Positions 1 through 8,260 are shown, numbered from the stretch's first letter. The stretch is DNA of 26,333 nt from CAZOIA01 sp964579675 (GCA_964579675.1 CAZOIA010000066.1:1-26333); one strand, 5' to 3'. The notes: generated from the sequence alone by a model not told the origin. Numbers and translations are program-made.

Positions 1-118
1 CCTGAGCCTGGCCCGACCAGCGGATCCCACAACTCGCCAGGGCCGCCACCAGCGTCAGGCCGACAATACCCATGGGCCAATGCGACGGGCAGTCGGAATC
101 ATGATGCGGAGTCACCAT
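1..118 (-). CDS. 5' fragment of an exported protein or lipoprotein, unknown function
   Basis: Only the first 39 codons lie in the window; the gene continues past the left edge. The ATG at 118 has a good Shine-Dalgarno, GAGGAG at 127-132, eight bases upstream. The fragment has a hydrophobic segment at residues 17-29 followed by L-A-S-C with Cys30, which fits a lipobox; a signal peptidase I site after G-Q-A (residues 36-38) is the alternative. The n-region is unusual because it is rich in His and Asp and has no Lys or Arg. The same frame stays open upstream of the ATG, so a longer start is not excluded, but that upstream translation does not look protein-like. Export is likely; nothing can be said about function. 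Confidence 0.5.
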   Translation of the reverse strand, partial: MVTPHHDSDCPSHWPMGIVGLTLVAALASCGIRWSGQAQ

Positions 119-459
119 GGCGTCGTCTCCTCGGTTGGGAATTCGTCCATCACCCAGCCCTCGACAAGGGAAAGGTACTCCTCTTCGGTAGGTCCGGCCC
201 CGGGGGAAACTGAACAGGGCCGTCTCGGGGTATGCCTTGCCGGCAGTCTGCTTGGCTGACCCGCCTGCCTGCGGACCCTGGCACACCGTTAATGTAGTGG
301 TCCTCCGGACGTTGTCAACCCCGGTGCCCCTGTAGCCACCTGGTCACCCCGCCGTGCCGGGCGGATCGTCCGAACATGAGGCGGGCAACCCAGCCCCCCA
401 GACTGAGTCGGTCGGCGGCTGATGGAGCGGGCAGGAAGGGGAGGCAAGGCCGGCGACGA
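119..459. other. Intergenic region between the left-edge gene and murA
   Basis: This 341 bp stretch holds the candidate leftward promoter at 291-318 and the ribosome-binding site of the left-edge gene at 127-132. No terminator with a T tract is visible after murA, and I see no RNA gene or credible ORF. Confidence 0.6.
291..318 (-). promoter_or_regulatory. Candidate sigma70-type promoter for the left-edge gene
   Basis: On the minus strand a perfect TTGACA (313-318) is followed after 16 bp by TACATT (291-296, 4 of 6 matches to TATAAT). It would give a leader of about 165 nt before the ATG at 118. Sequence match only. Confidence 0.45.
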
Positions 460-1737
460 TCAGTCGGGCTCGTCGGCGGTGCAACGTTCGATGTCGGCCC
501 CGAGGGCCAGGAGTTTTCGCTCGAACTTCTCGTAGCCCCGGTCGATGTGGTAGACGCGGTTGACGCGGGTTTCGCCCTTGGCCACCAGGCCGGCCAGCAC
601 CAGGGCGGCGGACGCTCGCAGGTCCGACGCCATCACCTGCGCCCCGATCAGCCGCTTCACACCCTCGACGATGACGGTCGGGCCCTCCTTCCGCAACCTC
701 GCCCCCAGGCGGTTCAACTCGCCCACATGCATGAAGCGGTCGGGATAGATCTTCTCGGTGATGATACTGTTCCCGTCCGCCAGGCAGAGCAGGGCCATCA
801 TCTGGGCCTGCAAATCGGTTGGGAAGCCCGGGTAGGGCTGGGAGGTGACCGCGATCGGCTCGAGCCGCCGGGCGCTGGACACCATGACCTCGTGACCCTC
901 GCGTTCAACATTCACCCCGACCTGCCGGAGACGATCGACCACGGCCAAGAGGTGCTCCAGCCGGCAGTTGCGCAGGCGGACCTCGCCGTTGGTGATGGCC
1001 CCGGCGATGATGAACGTGCCGGCCTCGATCCGGTCCGGGATGATCGTATACTCGCATCCCTCAAGCTTCTTGACCCCTTCGACGGTGAGCCGGGGAGTCC
1101 CGTGGCCGGTGATGTTGGCGCCGCAGGCGTTGAGGAAATTGGCTAGGTCGGCGACCTCGGGCTCACAGGCCGCGGACTCGATGATGGTCCGGCCCTCGGC
1201 GAGGGAGGCGGCCATCATGACGTTGGCGGTGCCGGTCACCGTGGAGCCGAAGGGACCCCCCAGGAACAACTCCGTCCCCGTCAATCGCTTGGCTTTCAGC
1301 AGGACGTCGCCGCTGACCAGGTCGGCATCCGCGCCGAGGGCCTGGAGGCCCTGGAGGTGCAGGTTGATCGGACGGTCGCCAATCGCACACCCACCGGGCA
1401 GGCTGACCTGCGACTTGCCGCGCTTGGTGAGCAGAGGTCCCATGACGCAAACGCCGGCCCGCATCTGGGCCACCAACTCGTAGTCCGCGTGGCAGTTCAT
1501 CTCGTCTTCGACCTTGAGGCGCATGGTGCCGCCCGACTCACGCGAGGTGCTCACGCCCAGCCGGTTGAGCAGCTTCTCCATGGTCCGCACGTCGGTGAGG
1601 TCCGGCACACCGTGAAGCGTCACCTCGCCCTCACACAGAATCGAGGCGGCCATGATCGGCAAGGCCGCGTTCTTCGCCCCGCTCAGCTCGACCGTGCCCC
1701 GCAGTCGTTTCCCGCCGCTGATCTGGAAGTATTCCAC
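460..1737 (-). CDS. murA: UDP-N-acetylglucosamine 1-carboxyvinyltransferase MurA
   Basis: MurA transfers enolpyruvate from PEP to UDP-GlcNAc, the first committed step of cytoplasmic peptidoglycan precursor synthesis and the target of fosfomycin. The 425-residue product has the family length. Lys22-Asn23 sit in the N-terminal G-A-K-N-A-A-L-P motif. The loop cysteine that forms the PEP adduct is Cys117 in P-G-G-C-A-I-G, so the fosfomycin-sensitive Cys form is kept. The C-terminal D-L-R-A-S-A-A motif carries the Arg equivalent to E. coli Arg397. The start is a GTG at 1737 with GAGGG eight bases upstream. An in-frame ATG at 2019 would add 94 non-homologous residues and is rejected. The gene stands alone, with a candidate promoter at 1789-1817. 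Identity is very secure; the start is slightly less so. Confidence 0.96.
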   Translation of the reverse strand: MEYFQISGGKRLRGTVELSGAKNAALPIMAASILCEGEVTLHGVPDLTDVRTMEKLLNRLGVSTSRESGGTMRLKVEDEMNCHADYELVAQMRAGVCVMGPLLTKRGKSQVSLPGGCAIGDRPINLHLQGLQALGADADLVSGDVLLKAKRLTGTELFLGGPFGSTVTGTANVMMAASLAEGRTIIESAACEPEVADLANFLNACGANITGHGTPRLTVEGVKKLEGCEYTIIPDRIEAGTFIIAGAITNGEVRLRNCRLEHLLAVVDRLRQVGVNVEREGHEVMVSSARRLEPIAVTSQPYPGFPTDLQAQMMALLCLADGNSIITEKIYPDRFMHVGELNRLGARLRKEGPTVIVEGVKRLIGAQVMASDLRASAALVLAGLVAKGETRVNRVYHIDRGYEKFERKLLALGADIERCTADEPD

Positions 1738-1788
1738 GAATTCAGCCCTCGTCAGGTCACCTGAGTGCCCACAATTGCAGAAAGCGTC

Positions 1789-1817
1789 ATCATCGGATGG
1801 AAACGCGGCCCTGACAA
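1789..1817 (-). promoter_or_regulatory. Candidate murA promoter
   Basis: On the minus strand TTGTCA (1812-1817, 5 of 6 to consensus), a 17 bp spacer and GATGAT (1789-1794, 4 of 6). The predicted transcription start is about 45 nt before the GTG at 1737, which supports the short MurA start. Confidence 0.45.
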
Positions 1818-2010
1818 GGCCCTGGGGAGGAAGGCAAACGGTAGTGTGAAAAAGAGGGGTCTCCCGGGATTTCGTGAGGCAGGCCGGCGGCGTTTGAAGC
1901 GATCGGGTGTACGATTGCCCCGAGAGTCGCCCCGTCACCCCTGACATCCGGACGGGGCGAAGCCGCAAGAGATCGCGAAGCGATCCTCGTATGTCGAGGG
2001 TGCCAGGGCC

Positions 2011-2100
2011 GGTTGCCAACCGGGCCGGGGACGGCCCGGCTCGCGGTGCGGCTCGCGGCCCGGGCTGGTTGCTGACCGGGCCGGGGACGGCCCGGCTCGC
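2011..2100. repeat. Pair of 34 bp direct repeats, each a GC-rich hairpin
   Basis: Copies at 2011-2044 and 2067-2100 (period 56) differ only at two or three bases near the left end. Each contains CCGGGCC, a six-base loop GGGGAC, and GGCCCGG. They lie just downstream of the HD-domain gene and upstream of the murA promoter. A role in transcription termination or mRNA 3' end stability is possible but not shown. Confidence 0.7.
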
Positions 2101-2118
2101 TTGCGGTTCTGCTCGCGA

Positions 2119-2832
2119 TTACCGGTTTGAGGGCGGCCGGGGGCGCTTCTTCGGTCTTGAAAGCCGCTGGATTTCCGCGACGTCCTCGAGGCGGATCGCT
2201 GCCTGGAGGTTGGCCATGAATTGCCGCAACCCCTGCCAGCGACGCTCGGCCAGCGCCCGGACCGACGGGAAACGGAAGGAGTCTCTGATCCGGGCCTGCC
2301 AGTAATGGTACTCCTGCTGTCGCTGCCAGGCGGTAACCAGGTCATCAAGGGTTTTACCCTCTGCCCACTGCTTGCGGAGCATGAGGGAGATGGTCTGCGG
2401 GCCAATCTCATCAAGGTTGTTCGCCTCGGTGAGGATCTGGGCTTCGATCAGGTCGGTCCGGCGGTTGCTGCAAGCCCGGATCGCGCGGGCAGCCAGTTGG
2501 AGTGATGCCGGGGGGATAATGCCTTTGAGGCGGCTGGCGATCCAATCGGCCGCCAGCTCGTGGAGGATATCCGAGGTAGGACGCAGGAGCAGTTCCTGGG
2601 GTGTCAACTCACCCGCCTGAAGCTGCAGGACCCAGCCCGCGTCATGGTACAAGGCAGCGGCCGCCAGCGCGACGCGGTCCACCACATCCGCTGTCACTTC
2701 CGGAAGAGACACGATGACATCCGCCAGTCGTGCGACCCGGGATGAATGCTCCCAGACCACCGGATCGGGCACGGCGCCGGCGGGTTCCACCCACAGGTCG
2801 CTCTCGGCTCTTCTCCAGAGTGGATCAGCCAT
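2119..2832 (-). CDS. HD-domain protein, putative metal-dependent phosphohydrolase
   Basis: The 237-residue protein has the HD-superfamily layout: His29 in a first helix, the His63-Asp64 doublet in L-Y-H-D-A-G, and a candidate distal Asp141 in A-N-N-L-D-E-I-G, which together could bind a divalent metal pair. HD proteins usually hydrolyse phosphate esters or nucleotides; the substrate here cannot be told. The C-terminal third (about 160-237) is rich in Arg, Gln and aromatic residues and ends in a basic tail. No signal peptide or membrane segment is seen. The ATG at 2832 has GGAGG six bases upstream. It is a single leftward gene, divorced from murA by 381 bp. The HD assignment is good; the biochemical role is open. 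Confidence 0.75.
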   Translation of the reverse strand: MADPLWRRAESDLWVEPAGAVPDPVVWEHSSRVARLADVIVSLPEVTADVVDRVALAAAALYHDAGWVLQLQAGELTPQELLLRPTSDILHELAADWIASRLKGIIPPASLQLAARAIRACSNRRTDLIEAQILTEANNLDEIGPQTISLMLRKQWAEGKTLDDLVTAWQRQQEYHYWQARIRDSFRFPSVRALAERRWQGLRQFMANLQAAIRLEDVAEIQRLSRPKKRPRPPSNR

Positions 2833-2867
2833 CAGCCCCCTCCAGCGCCCAAGCAGACCCAGCCAAG

Positions 2868-2873
2868 ATTATC
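2868..2873 (-). promoter_or_regulatory. Possible -10 element for the HD-domain gene
   Basis: GATAAT on the minus strand (5 of 6 to TATAAT) would start transcription about 29 nt before the ATG at 2832. No convincing -35 hexamer lies at 16-18 bp, so this is weak. Confidence 0.25.
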
Positions 2874-3004
2874 CCAGAACGGCGGCGAAAAGCCAGAAAA
2901 ACTTCTGCAGAAATACACGCAGCACGACTTTGCGCCAATCCCCGGAGCGAGGAAGGGGGACGGGAAGAAAGAGAAGCAGTGCACGCAGGCTGCATCGGAT
3001 GGAG

Positions 3005-3760
3005 CTACGGGGCCCGGCGGATCGATCGAACGTGCAGGGCGACGTTGATCACCGGAGCAGTCCAGATGGAATTCCGGTTTCGGCCAAGATACGCGAGCAG
3101 TTCCTCGAGGTCGTTGCGGCCCACCGCGAGGTGTCCCTCGTCGATGCCGTGGAACGTGAGGATCATCCAGCGGTTCATCCGGCGGGCACTCTCGACCCTG
3201 GCGATGAGATCGCTGCCGGTGAGCCCCTCGGCATGGAGGGTCATGAGAGCGTGGAGGTCGCAATGGCGGGGGAGGTTGTAGGGTTTGGAGATTTCCCCTC
3301 CCGTACAGGCGGCGGCGAAGTGGCGGGCGATGAAGGGGACCACGGACTGCCGGTTGACGCCGACGCCGACCCAGGTCTGGTAGCAGGGGTAGCAGAAGGA
3401 CCACTGGCGAGGCCCGAACGCGAGCTCGAGCCGGCGGTGGGCCTCGAGCACGTCGTCCCGGTAGACCTGTGGCGTCATTTGTTCGTAAGAGTGGGGGGCG
3501 GGCTCGCCGATCAGGGCGACCGGGGCCGGGTGCGTCATGGTGTGGTTGCCGATCTCGTGACCGGCATCCAGCAGCGGCCGCCAGCGGCTTGCCCGTTCCA
3601 GCCACTCTTCCCGGGTGCCGGCCGGGCAGAGGTAGAAGGTGCCGCGCAGGCCGAACGACTCGAGCAGGGGGGCCAGCTCGCTACGGTGCGATTCGAGACC
3701 GTCGTCGAACTTCAAGGTGACGGCCGCGGCTTGACGATCGGGCCAGTCGAATGCGGTCAT
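3005..3760 (-). CDS. NodB-type polysaccharide deacetylase family protein
   Basis: The 251-residue protein carries the carbohydrate esterase 4 motifs in order: F-D-D-G at residues 18-21 (Asp19 base, Asp20 metal ligand), the H-x-x-x-H metal pair His73 and His77 in N-H-T-M-T-H-P, a motif 3 equivalent F-C-Y-P-C-Y near 122-127, and the late L-T-F-H-G motif with His204. These enzymes remove N- or O-acetyl groups from glycans. No signal peptide is visible, so it may act in the cytoplasm. The ATG at 3760 overlaps the stop of the upstream M20 gene as ATGA, which points to translational coupling. A longer frame to 4006 would run inside the M20 gene and adds Arg/Pro-rich residues with no homology look; it is rejected. 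The substrate is unknown. Confidence 0.85.
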   Translation of the reverse strand: MTAFDWPDRQAAAVTLKFDDGLESHRSELAPLLESFGLRGTFYLCPAGTREEWLERASRWRPLLDAGHEIGNHTMTHPAPVALIGEPAPHSYEQMTPQVYRDDVLEAHRRLELAFGPRQWSFCYPCYQTWVGVGVNRQSVVPFIARHFAAACTGGEISKPYNLPRHCDLHALMTLHAEGLTGSDLIARVESARRMNRWMILTFHGIDEGHLAVGRNDLEELLAYLGRNRNSIWTAPVINVALHVRSIRRAP

Positions 3761-4980
3761 GGCGGCTCTCCCTGTGGTGGGGCGGCCTCGAGGATGGATC
3801 GGCCCGCGTGGGTGGTCAGAAGCGCGAGTATGATGGCGGTCGCCTGGTAGAGCTGCTCCAGGTCCAGGAACTCGTCGGCAGTGTGGGCCTGGGCGACGTC
3901 GCCGGGGCCGAAAAGAACGGACTCGATGCCCGCTTCGCTGAAGGGCCCGGTGTCGGCGAAGTAATCGACGCCTCGTGGTGCGTCCTGACGGTTGGCCTGT
4001 CGGCATACCTGTAAGAGCCTGGTTGGCAGCGGTGCGTCGGGGGGACAGTCCAGGGGGCTGTACTTGCGGACGCCGGTGATAGTGAAAAGGTCCGGGCTGC
4101 CCAGATGGTCGGTGAGCATTCGTTTGAACTCGGCAACGATGATGTCGGGGGCCTGCCCGGGGATGAATCGGCCGTCAATGTGTGCCTGACAACGAGACGG
4201 CACGATGTTGAGGCTCGCCCCGCCTTCAATCATCGTAACCACTGAGGTGGATGGGGCGAGCAGAGGATGCCGGTTTCGCTGGATGTACTCGGTCCACGGG
4301 CCATGGACGAACCGGACGACCCGGGTCATCACCTCGATCGCGTTGACGCCCCGGTGGGGCACGGAGGCATGACAGGACCGCCCGAGGGTTTCGAGCTCCA
4401 GCCAGAGGGGTGCTTTGTGTGCGGTGACGAGTTGGCAGCGTGTGGGTTCCCCGACGATGGCGGCGTCTGCCCGAAAGCCGTGTTCCATCAGTGCGGCGGC
4501 GCCCTGGCAGCCGGTCTCCTCGCTGATGGTGGCGACGAAGTAGAGCTTGTCGGCGGGGAGCTGATCGCTTTCTTTGGCCAGGGCCAGGGCGGTCAGGAAG
4601 GCCGCCATCGCGCCCTTGGTGTCGCAGGAGCCGCGGCCAAACATTTTTCCGTCGCGGATCCGGGCGGCAAGCGGCTCGATGGTCATTCCCTCTATGGGCA
4701 CGGTGTCCATGTGGGCCTCGAGCATCAGGCTCTTGCCGCGGCCCTGTCCGGACCAGTGGGCGATCAGGTTCCCTCGGCCGGGAAAGACCTCCTGCCGCTC
4801 GACGGTCATGCCCATGCGGGTCAGGTGATCGGTGAGGTACTCGGCCATCTGCTCTTCGGCCCGATCACGGTTTGCCTGCTCGGTCGAGGTGACGGCGCTG
4901 TTGATGTGGACGAGGTCGGCGAGCAAATCGCGGACGCGCTGTTTCTGCCGGTCGGTGAGTTCTCTCATGCGGGTTATCAT
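3757..4980 (-). CDS. M20 family metallopeptidase/deacylase (ArgE/DapE/ACY1 type)
   Basis: The 407-residue protein has the full M20 di-zinc set: H-M-D-T-V-P with His90 and Asp92, the bridging Asp120 in G-R-G-S-C-D-T-K-G, the catalytic pair Glu154-Glu155 in E-E-T-G, Glu178 in V-G-E-P-T, and His366 in A-H-T-A-D-E. The dimerisation insert (roughly 190-300) is present. Family members hydrolyse N-acyl or peptide bonds (acetylornithine, succinyl-diaminopimelate, aminoacyl amides); the exact substrate cannot be read from sequence. It is cytoplasmic, with no signal. It is first in a two-gene leftward unit with the deacetylase, suggesting a shared deacylation task. The start is uncertain: ATG 4980 or ATG 4968 (four residues shorter), neither with a clear Shine-Dalgarno. 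argG elsewhere in the window does not prove an ArgE role. Confidence 0.88.
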   Translation of the reverse strand: MITRMRELTDRQKQRVRDLLADLVHINSAVTSTEQANRDRAEEQMAEYLTDHLTRMGMTVERQEVFPGRGNLIAHWSGQGRGKSLMLEAHMDTVPIEGMTIEPLAARIRDGKMFGRGSCDTKGAMAAFLTALALAKESDQLPADKLYFVATISEETGCQGAAALMEHGFRADAAIVGEPTRCQLVTAHKAPLWLELETLGRSCHASVPHRGVNAIEVMTRVVRFVHGPWTEYIQRNRHPLLAPSTSVVTMIEGGASLNIVPSRCQAHIDGRFIPGQAPDIIVAEFKRMLTDHLGSPDLFTITGVRKYSPLDCPPDAPLPTRLLQVCRQANRQDAPRGVDYFADTGPFSEAGIESVLFGPGDVAQAHTADEFLDLEQLYQATAIILALLTTHAGRSILEAAPPQGEPP

Positions 4981-5093
4981 ACCCGGGTTCAGCCCGTGTC
5001 AACCTCCCGGCTGGACGGCCCCGTCGGAGGGCGGCGAGGGCCGCGGTGGGTGGCGGCTGTCCTGAATCCAGCGACGCTTCCCATCGCCGCCAT

Positions 5094-5122
5094 TTGCTCG
5101 CGGGCCGATCCCGCCTTAGTAT
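5094..5122 (+). promoter_or_regulatory. Weak promoter candidate for the phosphoesterase gene
   Basis: TTGCTC (5094-5099), 17 bp, TAGTAT (5117-5122); an overlapping TATAGT at 5120-5125 is a better -10 but lacks a spaced -35. It lies in the 204 bp divergent region between the M20 gene and the phosphoesterase gene, about 60 nt before the ATG. Confidence 0.3.
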
Positions 5123-5184
5123 AGTGAGGTTTGCGGCTCGTAGCCGGGCCGTTGGGACTGGTGGATTGACGGGATACGAGACGG

Positions 5185-5946
5185 ATGTTCGCGATCATAA
5201 GTGACATTCATTCAAACCTGGAGGCACTGGAGGCGGTCCTGGAGGACATCGACGCCCGGGGGGTGAAACAGATCGTATGTCTCGGTGATGTTGTGGGGTA
5301 CGGCCCAAACCCGAAGGAGTGCATCGACCTGGTCATCGAACGGGCCGAGTTCTGTATCTGCGGGAACCATGACTACGCAGTGTTCTACGAGCCGTTCAAC
5401 TTCAACATAGGGGCGGAACGGGCGTGCTACTGGACCCGTCAGGTTCTGGAGGATGAGCCGACGAAGGCTCTCCGCGATCGGCGGTGGGACTTCCTGGGCA
5501 AGCTCCAACCGAGACAAGCCTGCAACGGCATGCTGTTCGTTCACGGATCGCCGCGGCGGCCGGTGAACGAATACCTGTTCGCGGATGACGTGTACTCGAA
5601 CCCGAGCAAGCTGATGGCCAATTTCGAGCGGTTTGCCGAGGTTGCCTGCTTCATCGGGCATACCCACGTCCCGGGCGTGTTCGTGGACGATCCCTATTTC
5701 GAACAGCCGGACGAGTTGGCTGAGCCGGGTGTCTATGAGGTCGCTGAGGACGACAAGGTGATCATCAACATCGGCAGCGTGGGGCAGCCCCGTGATCGGG
5801 ACCCGCGGGCCGCCTATGGGATTGTGGACGACGGGCGGGTAGAGTTTGTGCGTCTGGAGTACGACGTGGAAAAAACAGTCCACAAGATCGTGAACACACC
5901 CGAATTGGACGATTTTCTCGGGCATAGGTTGCTGGAAGGCCGTTGA
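5185..5946 (+). CDS. Calcineurin-like metallophosphoesterase
   Basis: The 253-residue protein has every metallophosphoesterase signature: D-I-H (Asp7, His9), G-D-V-V-G-Y-G-P (Asp35), G-N-H-D (60-63), V-H-G-S-P (His120) and G-H-T-H (158-161). These bind two metal ions and hydrolyse phosphomono- or diesters. The compact layout and the V-G-Y-G-P-N-P-K-E-C sequence match the small YfcE/diadenosine-tetraphosphatase-like group that is widespread but mostly of unknown substrate. It is cytoplasmic. The ATG at 5185 has only a weak purine-rich stretch upstream. It is followed by a strong intrinsic terminator at 6000-6031, so it appears to be transcribed separately from yidC. Confidence 0.88.
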   Translation: MFAIISDIHSNLEALEAVLEDIDARGVKQIVCLGDVVGYGPNPKECIDLVIERAEFCICGNHDYAVFYEPFNFNIGAERACYWTRQVLEDEPTKALRDRRWDFLGKLQPRQACNGMLFVHGSPRRPVNEYLFADDVYSNPSKLMANFERFAEVACFIGHTHVPGVFVDDPYFEQPDELAEPGVYEVAEDDKVIINIGSVGQPRDRDPRAAYGIVDDGRVEFVRLEYDVEKTVHKIVNTPELDDFLGHRLLEGR

Positions 5947-5999
5947 ACTCCTCCGGTCTGGGGCATGACGGTTCAGACAACGGGATGAGAGATCAACCT

Positions 6000-6031
6000 T
6001 GAGGGGTCGATGAGCCCCTCAGTTTTGTTTT
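6000..6031 (+). terminator. Intrinsic terminator between the phosphoesterase gene and yidC
   Basis: A perfect 7 bp stem (TGAGGGG 6000-6006, CCCCTCA 6015-6021) with an eight-base loop is followed by TTTTGTTTT at 6023-6031. The T tract ends directly before the yidC Shine-Dalgarno (6032-6039), leaving no room for a promoter between them. Confidence 0.8.
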
Positions 6032-6043
6032 GAGAAGGACGCG

Positions 6044-8191
6044 ATGCAAACGCGACGGATGATCGTGGCTCTGTTCGCCGCGATGGCGGTGTTCTATCTG
6101 TGGCTGTTGGTGGCGCCGATGGTGATGCCGAGATCGGAGGCCCCCTCGCCGGAGGAAGCGCCGTCGGGAACAACGGCGTCCGGCACCGGCGGTAGCAGGC
6201 CGGCGACCGCCACTCGGCCCGCAACGTCCAGCAGCCCGTCACCGGTGGTTGCGACCGGGCCGGGGCCGGCGACCATGCAGGCCCGGGCGGGCCAGGCGAC
6301 GGTTACCGGCGGCAGCGACAACACGCCCATCGTGCTGGGCAACGCCGGAGACGGCAGTGCCTTTCCGATGGCACTGGAGATCAACCCCCTTGGTGCCTCG
6401 GTTTCGAGGGTGGCAATTCGCGGTCACTATGAGACGGTGAAAGAGGAACTGCCATACCGCATCATCGAGCCCGTGAAGGTGAGCGATGAGCAGGACGAGA
6501 CGGGGTTCGCACGCTCTTTCGTCACCCGGTTCCGATTCGAGGACTTGAAGCTTGATGCGGCGCTGAACGAGGCGACCTGGAAGGTTGTCGAACGGGGGGA
6601 GGAGCGGGTGGTGCTGAGCGTGGACATCTCGGCGCCCGACGGGCAGCCTCTGGCCCGGGTCTTCAAGAGGTACGAACTCGAGCCGCAGTCGCTGCAGGAG
6701 CGGACTTGCGATCTGGGGCTGTCCCTCAAGATCGAGAACGTCTCGGGCCGGAGTCTCCAGGCGATTCTCATCCAACAGGGGCCGATCGGCTTCAAGAGAG
6801 AGCAGTTGCGGGGGGAGGATCGCAACATCGTGTATGGGTATTGGGAGAACGGCCGGGTTGAGTCCGACGGGTACCAGCGGCGGAAGGTGTTCAAGAGGGG
6901 CCGGATCGAATTGGGCGGGGATGATGACCAGGGCAACCGGGTCGCATGGGTGTCCGAGGGGAACAAGTACTTTGCGTGCATCATGGCCCCCGCGGGCCGG
7001 AACAGCCCCGACGATAAGCCGAGTTTTGCCCGGGCCGAAGCCATCCATCTGACCGATGTCAAGGATGGCTCCGGGCAAGAACGTCAGGATCTGACCTTCC
7101 AGTACATCACCCATCCCCTGAATATCGCCTCCGGCGAGGCGGCTGAAGTCGCCTTCGATTGCTACGTCGGACCGAAATCAAGGGGGACCTTCGAGGCGGT
7201 GGAGGTTTACCGCCAGCGCGACTACTACGCCGCGGTCCGCGAGAGCTTCTACTTCTGCGCGCCCGGCGCCCTGGTGGGCGTGATGATGACGCTCCTGAAC
7301 GCGTTTCATGCGTTGTGGCCGCACAACTACGGCGTCGCGATCGTTATTCTGGTCCTGATCGTGCGTGGCCTGCTGCATCCGATCACCAAGAAGAGCCAGG
7401 TCAACATGATGAAGATGCAGAAGAACACGGCCCGGCTCCAGCCGAGGATCCAGGCGACCAAGGAGAAGTACGCCAACGACCGGGCCAAAATGAACCAGGC
7501 GATCATGGAGATCTACCGGGAGGAGGGGATCAACCCGGCGGGCAACCTGTTCACCTGTCTTCCCATGTTCCTGCAGATTCCGATCTGGGGTGCGTTGTGG
7601 ACTGCACTGGCCTACACGATCGAGATGAGGCACGCGCCGTTTGACGGACGGTGGATCAAGGACCTGACGCAGCCGGACGCGTTGATCACGTTCGCCGGGC
7701 CGGGGATAAGGATCCCGATCATCAGCTTCATCATGAACGGCCCGCTCCAGGCGCTGAATCTGCTTCCCATCCTTCTGGGGTTGACGCAGGTCCTGCAGGC
7801 CAGGTTCATGCCGCGAGGCAACCCATCCGCCCAATCGAGCGGGAACCCCGATCAGCTCGGGCAACAGCGCAAGATGATGATGTTCATGAGCGTCTTCTTC
7901 GTGTTCATCCTGTACAACGCCCCGAGCGGACTGACGCTGTACATCATGGCGAGCAACCTGTTCGGGATCCTGGAGCAGTGGCGGATCCGCCAGCACCTGG
8001 CTGAAGCGGAGAAGAAGGGTGAGCAGGGCGCTCCCGCCTCTCGTGCCAAGGACAAACCGGCTGGCAAAACGGGGGACGAGGCCCCGCGACGGAAGTCCTG
8101 GGTTCAGAAGAAATGGGAGGGACTGCAGAAGCAGGCCGAGGCGGCCAAGCGAATCGAAAGCCAGCGCAAGAAGGGCAAGGCCCGCGGGTGA
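6044..8191 (+). CDS. yidC: Membrane protein insertase YidC
   Basis: YidC inserts and folds inner-membrane proteins, alone or with SecYEG. The 715-residue product has the Gram-negative layout: an N-terminal membrane anchor (about 6-28), a Pro/Thr/Ser-rich linker (30-95), a large periplasmic beta domain (about 100-400), then the conserved five-helix core (about 405-650). The hydrophilic-groove arginine is Arg441 in L-I-V-R-G-L-L-H-P. The C1 coiled region with K-M-Q-K-N-T-A-R-L-Q-P and the N-P-A-G-N and P-M-F-L-Q-I-P-I-W motifs follow. A basic Lys/Arg-rich tail (651-715) would help ribosome contact. The ATG at 6044 has AGAAGGA at 6033-6039. The usual rpmH-rnpA-yidD neighbours are absent. Confidence 0.95.
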   Translation: MQTRRMIVALFAAMAVFYLWLLVAPMVMPRSEAPSPEEAPSGTTASGTGGSRPATATRPATSSSPSPVVATGPGPATMQARAGQATVTGGSDNTPIVLGNAGDGSAFPMALEINPLGASVSRVAIRGHYETVKEELPYRIIEPVKVSDEQDETGFARSFVTRFRFEDLKLDAALNEATWKVVERGEERVVLSVDISAPDGQPLARVFKRYELEPQSLQERTCDLGLSLKIENVSGRSLQAILIQQGPIGFKREQLRGEDRNIVYGYWENGRVESDGYQRRKVFKRGRIELGGDDDQGNRVAWVSEGNKYFACIMAPAGRNSPDDKPSFARAEAIHLTDVKDGSGQERQDLTFQYITHPLNIASGEAAEVAFDCYVGPKSRGTFEAVEVYRQRDYYAAVRESFYFCAPGALVGVMMTLLNAFHALWPHNYGVAIVILVLIVRGLLHPITKKSQVNMMKMQKNTARLQPRIQATKEKYANDRAKMNQAIMEIYREEGINPAGNLFTCLPMFLQIPIWGALWTALAYTIEMRHAPFDGRWIKDLTQPDALITFAGPGIRIPIISFIMNGPLQALNLLPILLGLTQVLQARFMPRGNPSAQSSGNPDQLGQQRKMMMFMSVFFVFILYNAPSGLTLYIMASNLFGILEQWRIRQHLAEAEKKGEQGAPASRAKDKPAGKTGDEAPRRKSWVQKKWEGLQKQAEAAKRIESQRKKGKARG

Positions 8192-8260
8192 AGCTGCCTG
8201 CGGCCTCGGAGAATCAAGCGATCAGCGGTCAACTCTTCGCCTTTATCCCTGACCCGACGC

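Larger units (their letters stand above)
1738..2118. other. Hairpin-rich intergenic region between murA and the HD-domain gene
   Basis: This 381 bp stretch holds the murA promoter candidate and a series of inverted repeats: GATCGC-GAA-GCGATC at 1971-1985, CCTCG/CGAGG at 1985-1999, and two 34 bp direct repeats at 2011-2044 and 2067-2100, each with a 7 bp hairpin stem. No T tract follows these stems on either strand. Reading frames through it do not look protein-like. Confidence 0.6.

Noticed and set aside
376..1146. 256-residue plus-strand frame over the murA 3' region
   Set aside because: It is antisense to murA, which is certain; no motif or ribosome-binding site supports it.
1738..2019. 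94-residue N-terminal extension of MurA from ATG 2019
   Set aside because: MurA homology begins at the GTG at 1737, which has a Shine-Dalgarno, and a promoter candidate lies inside the proposed extension.
2881..2940. TTCTGCAGAA palindrome followed by T-rich sequence as a terminator for the deacetylase
   Set aside because: The palindrome has no loop, so only a three-pair stem could form; too weak to call.
3761..4006. N-terminal extension of the polysaccharide deacetylase
   Set aside because: It lies wholly within the M20 gene in another frame and is Arg/Pro-rich; the ATG at 3760 makes a standard ATGA overlap.
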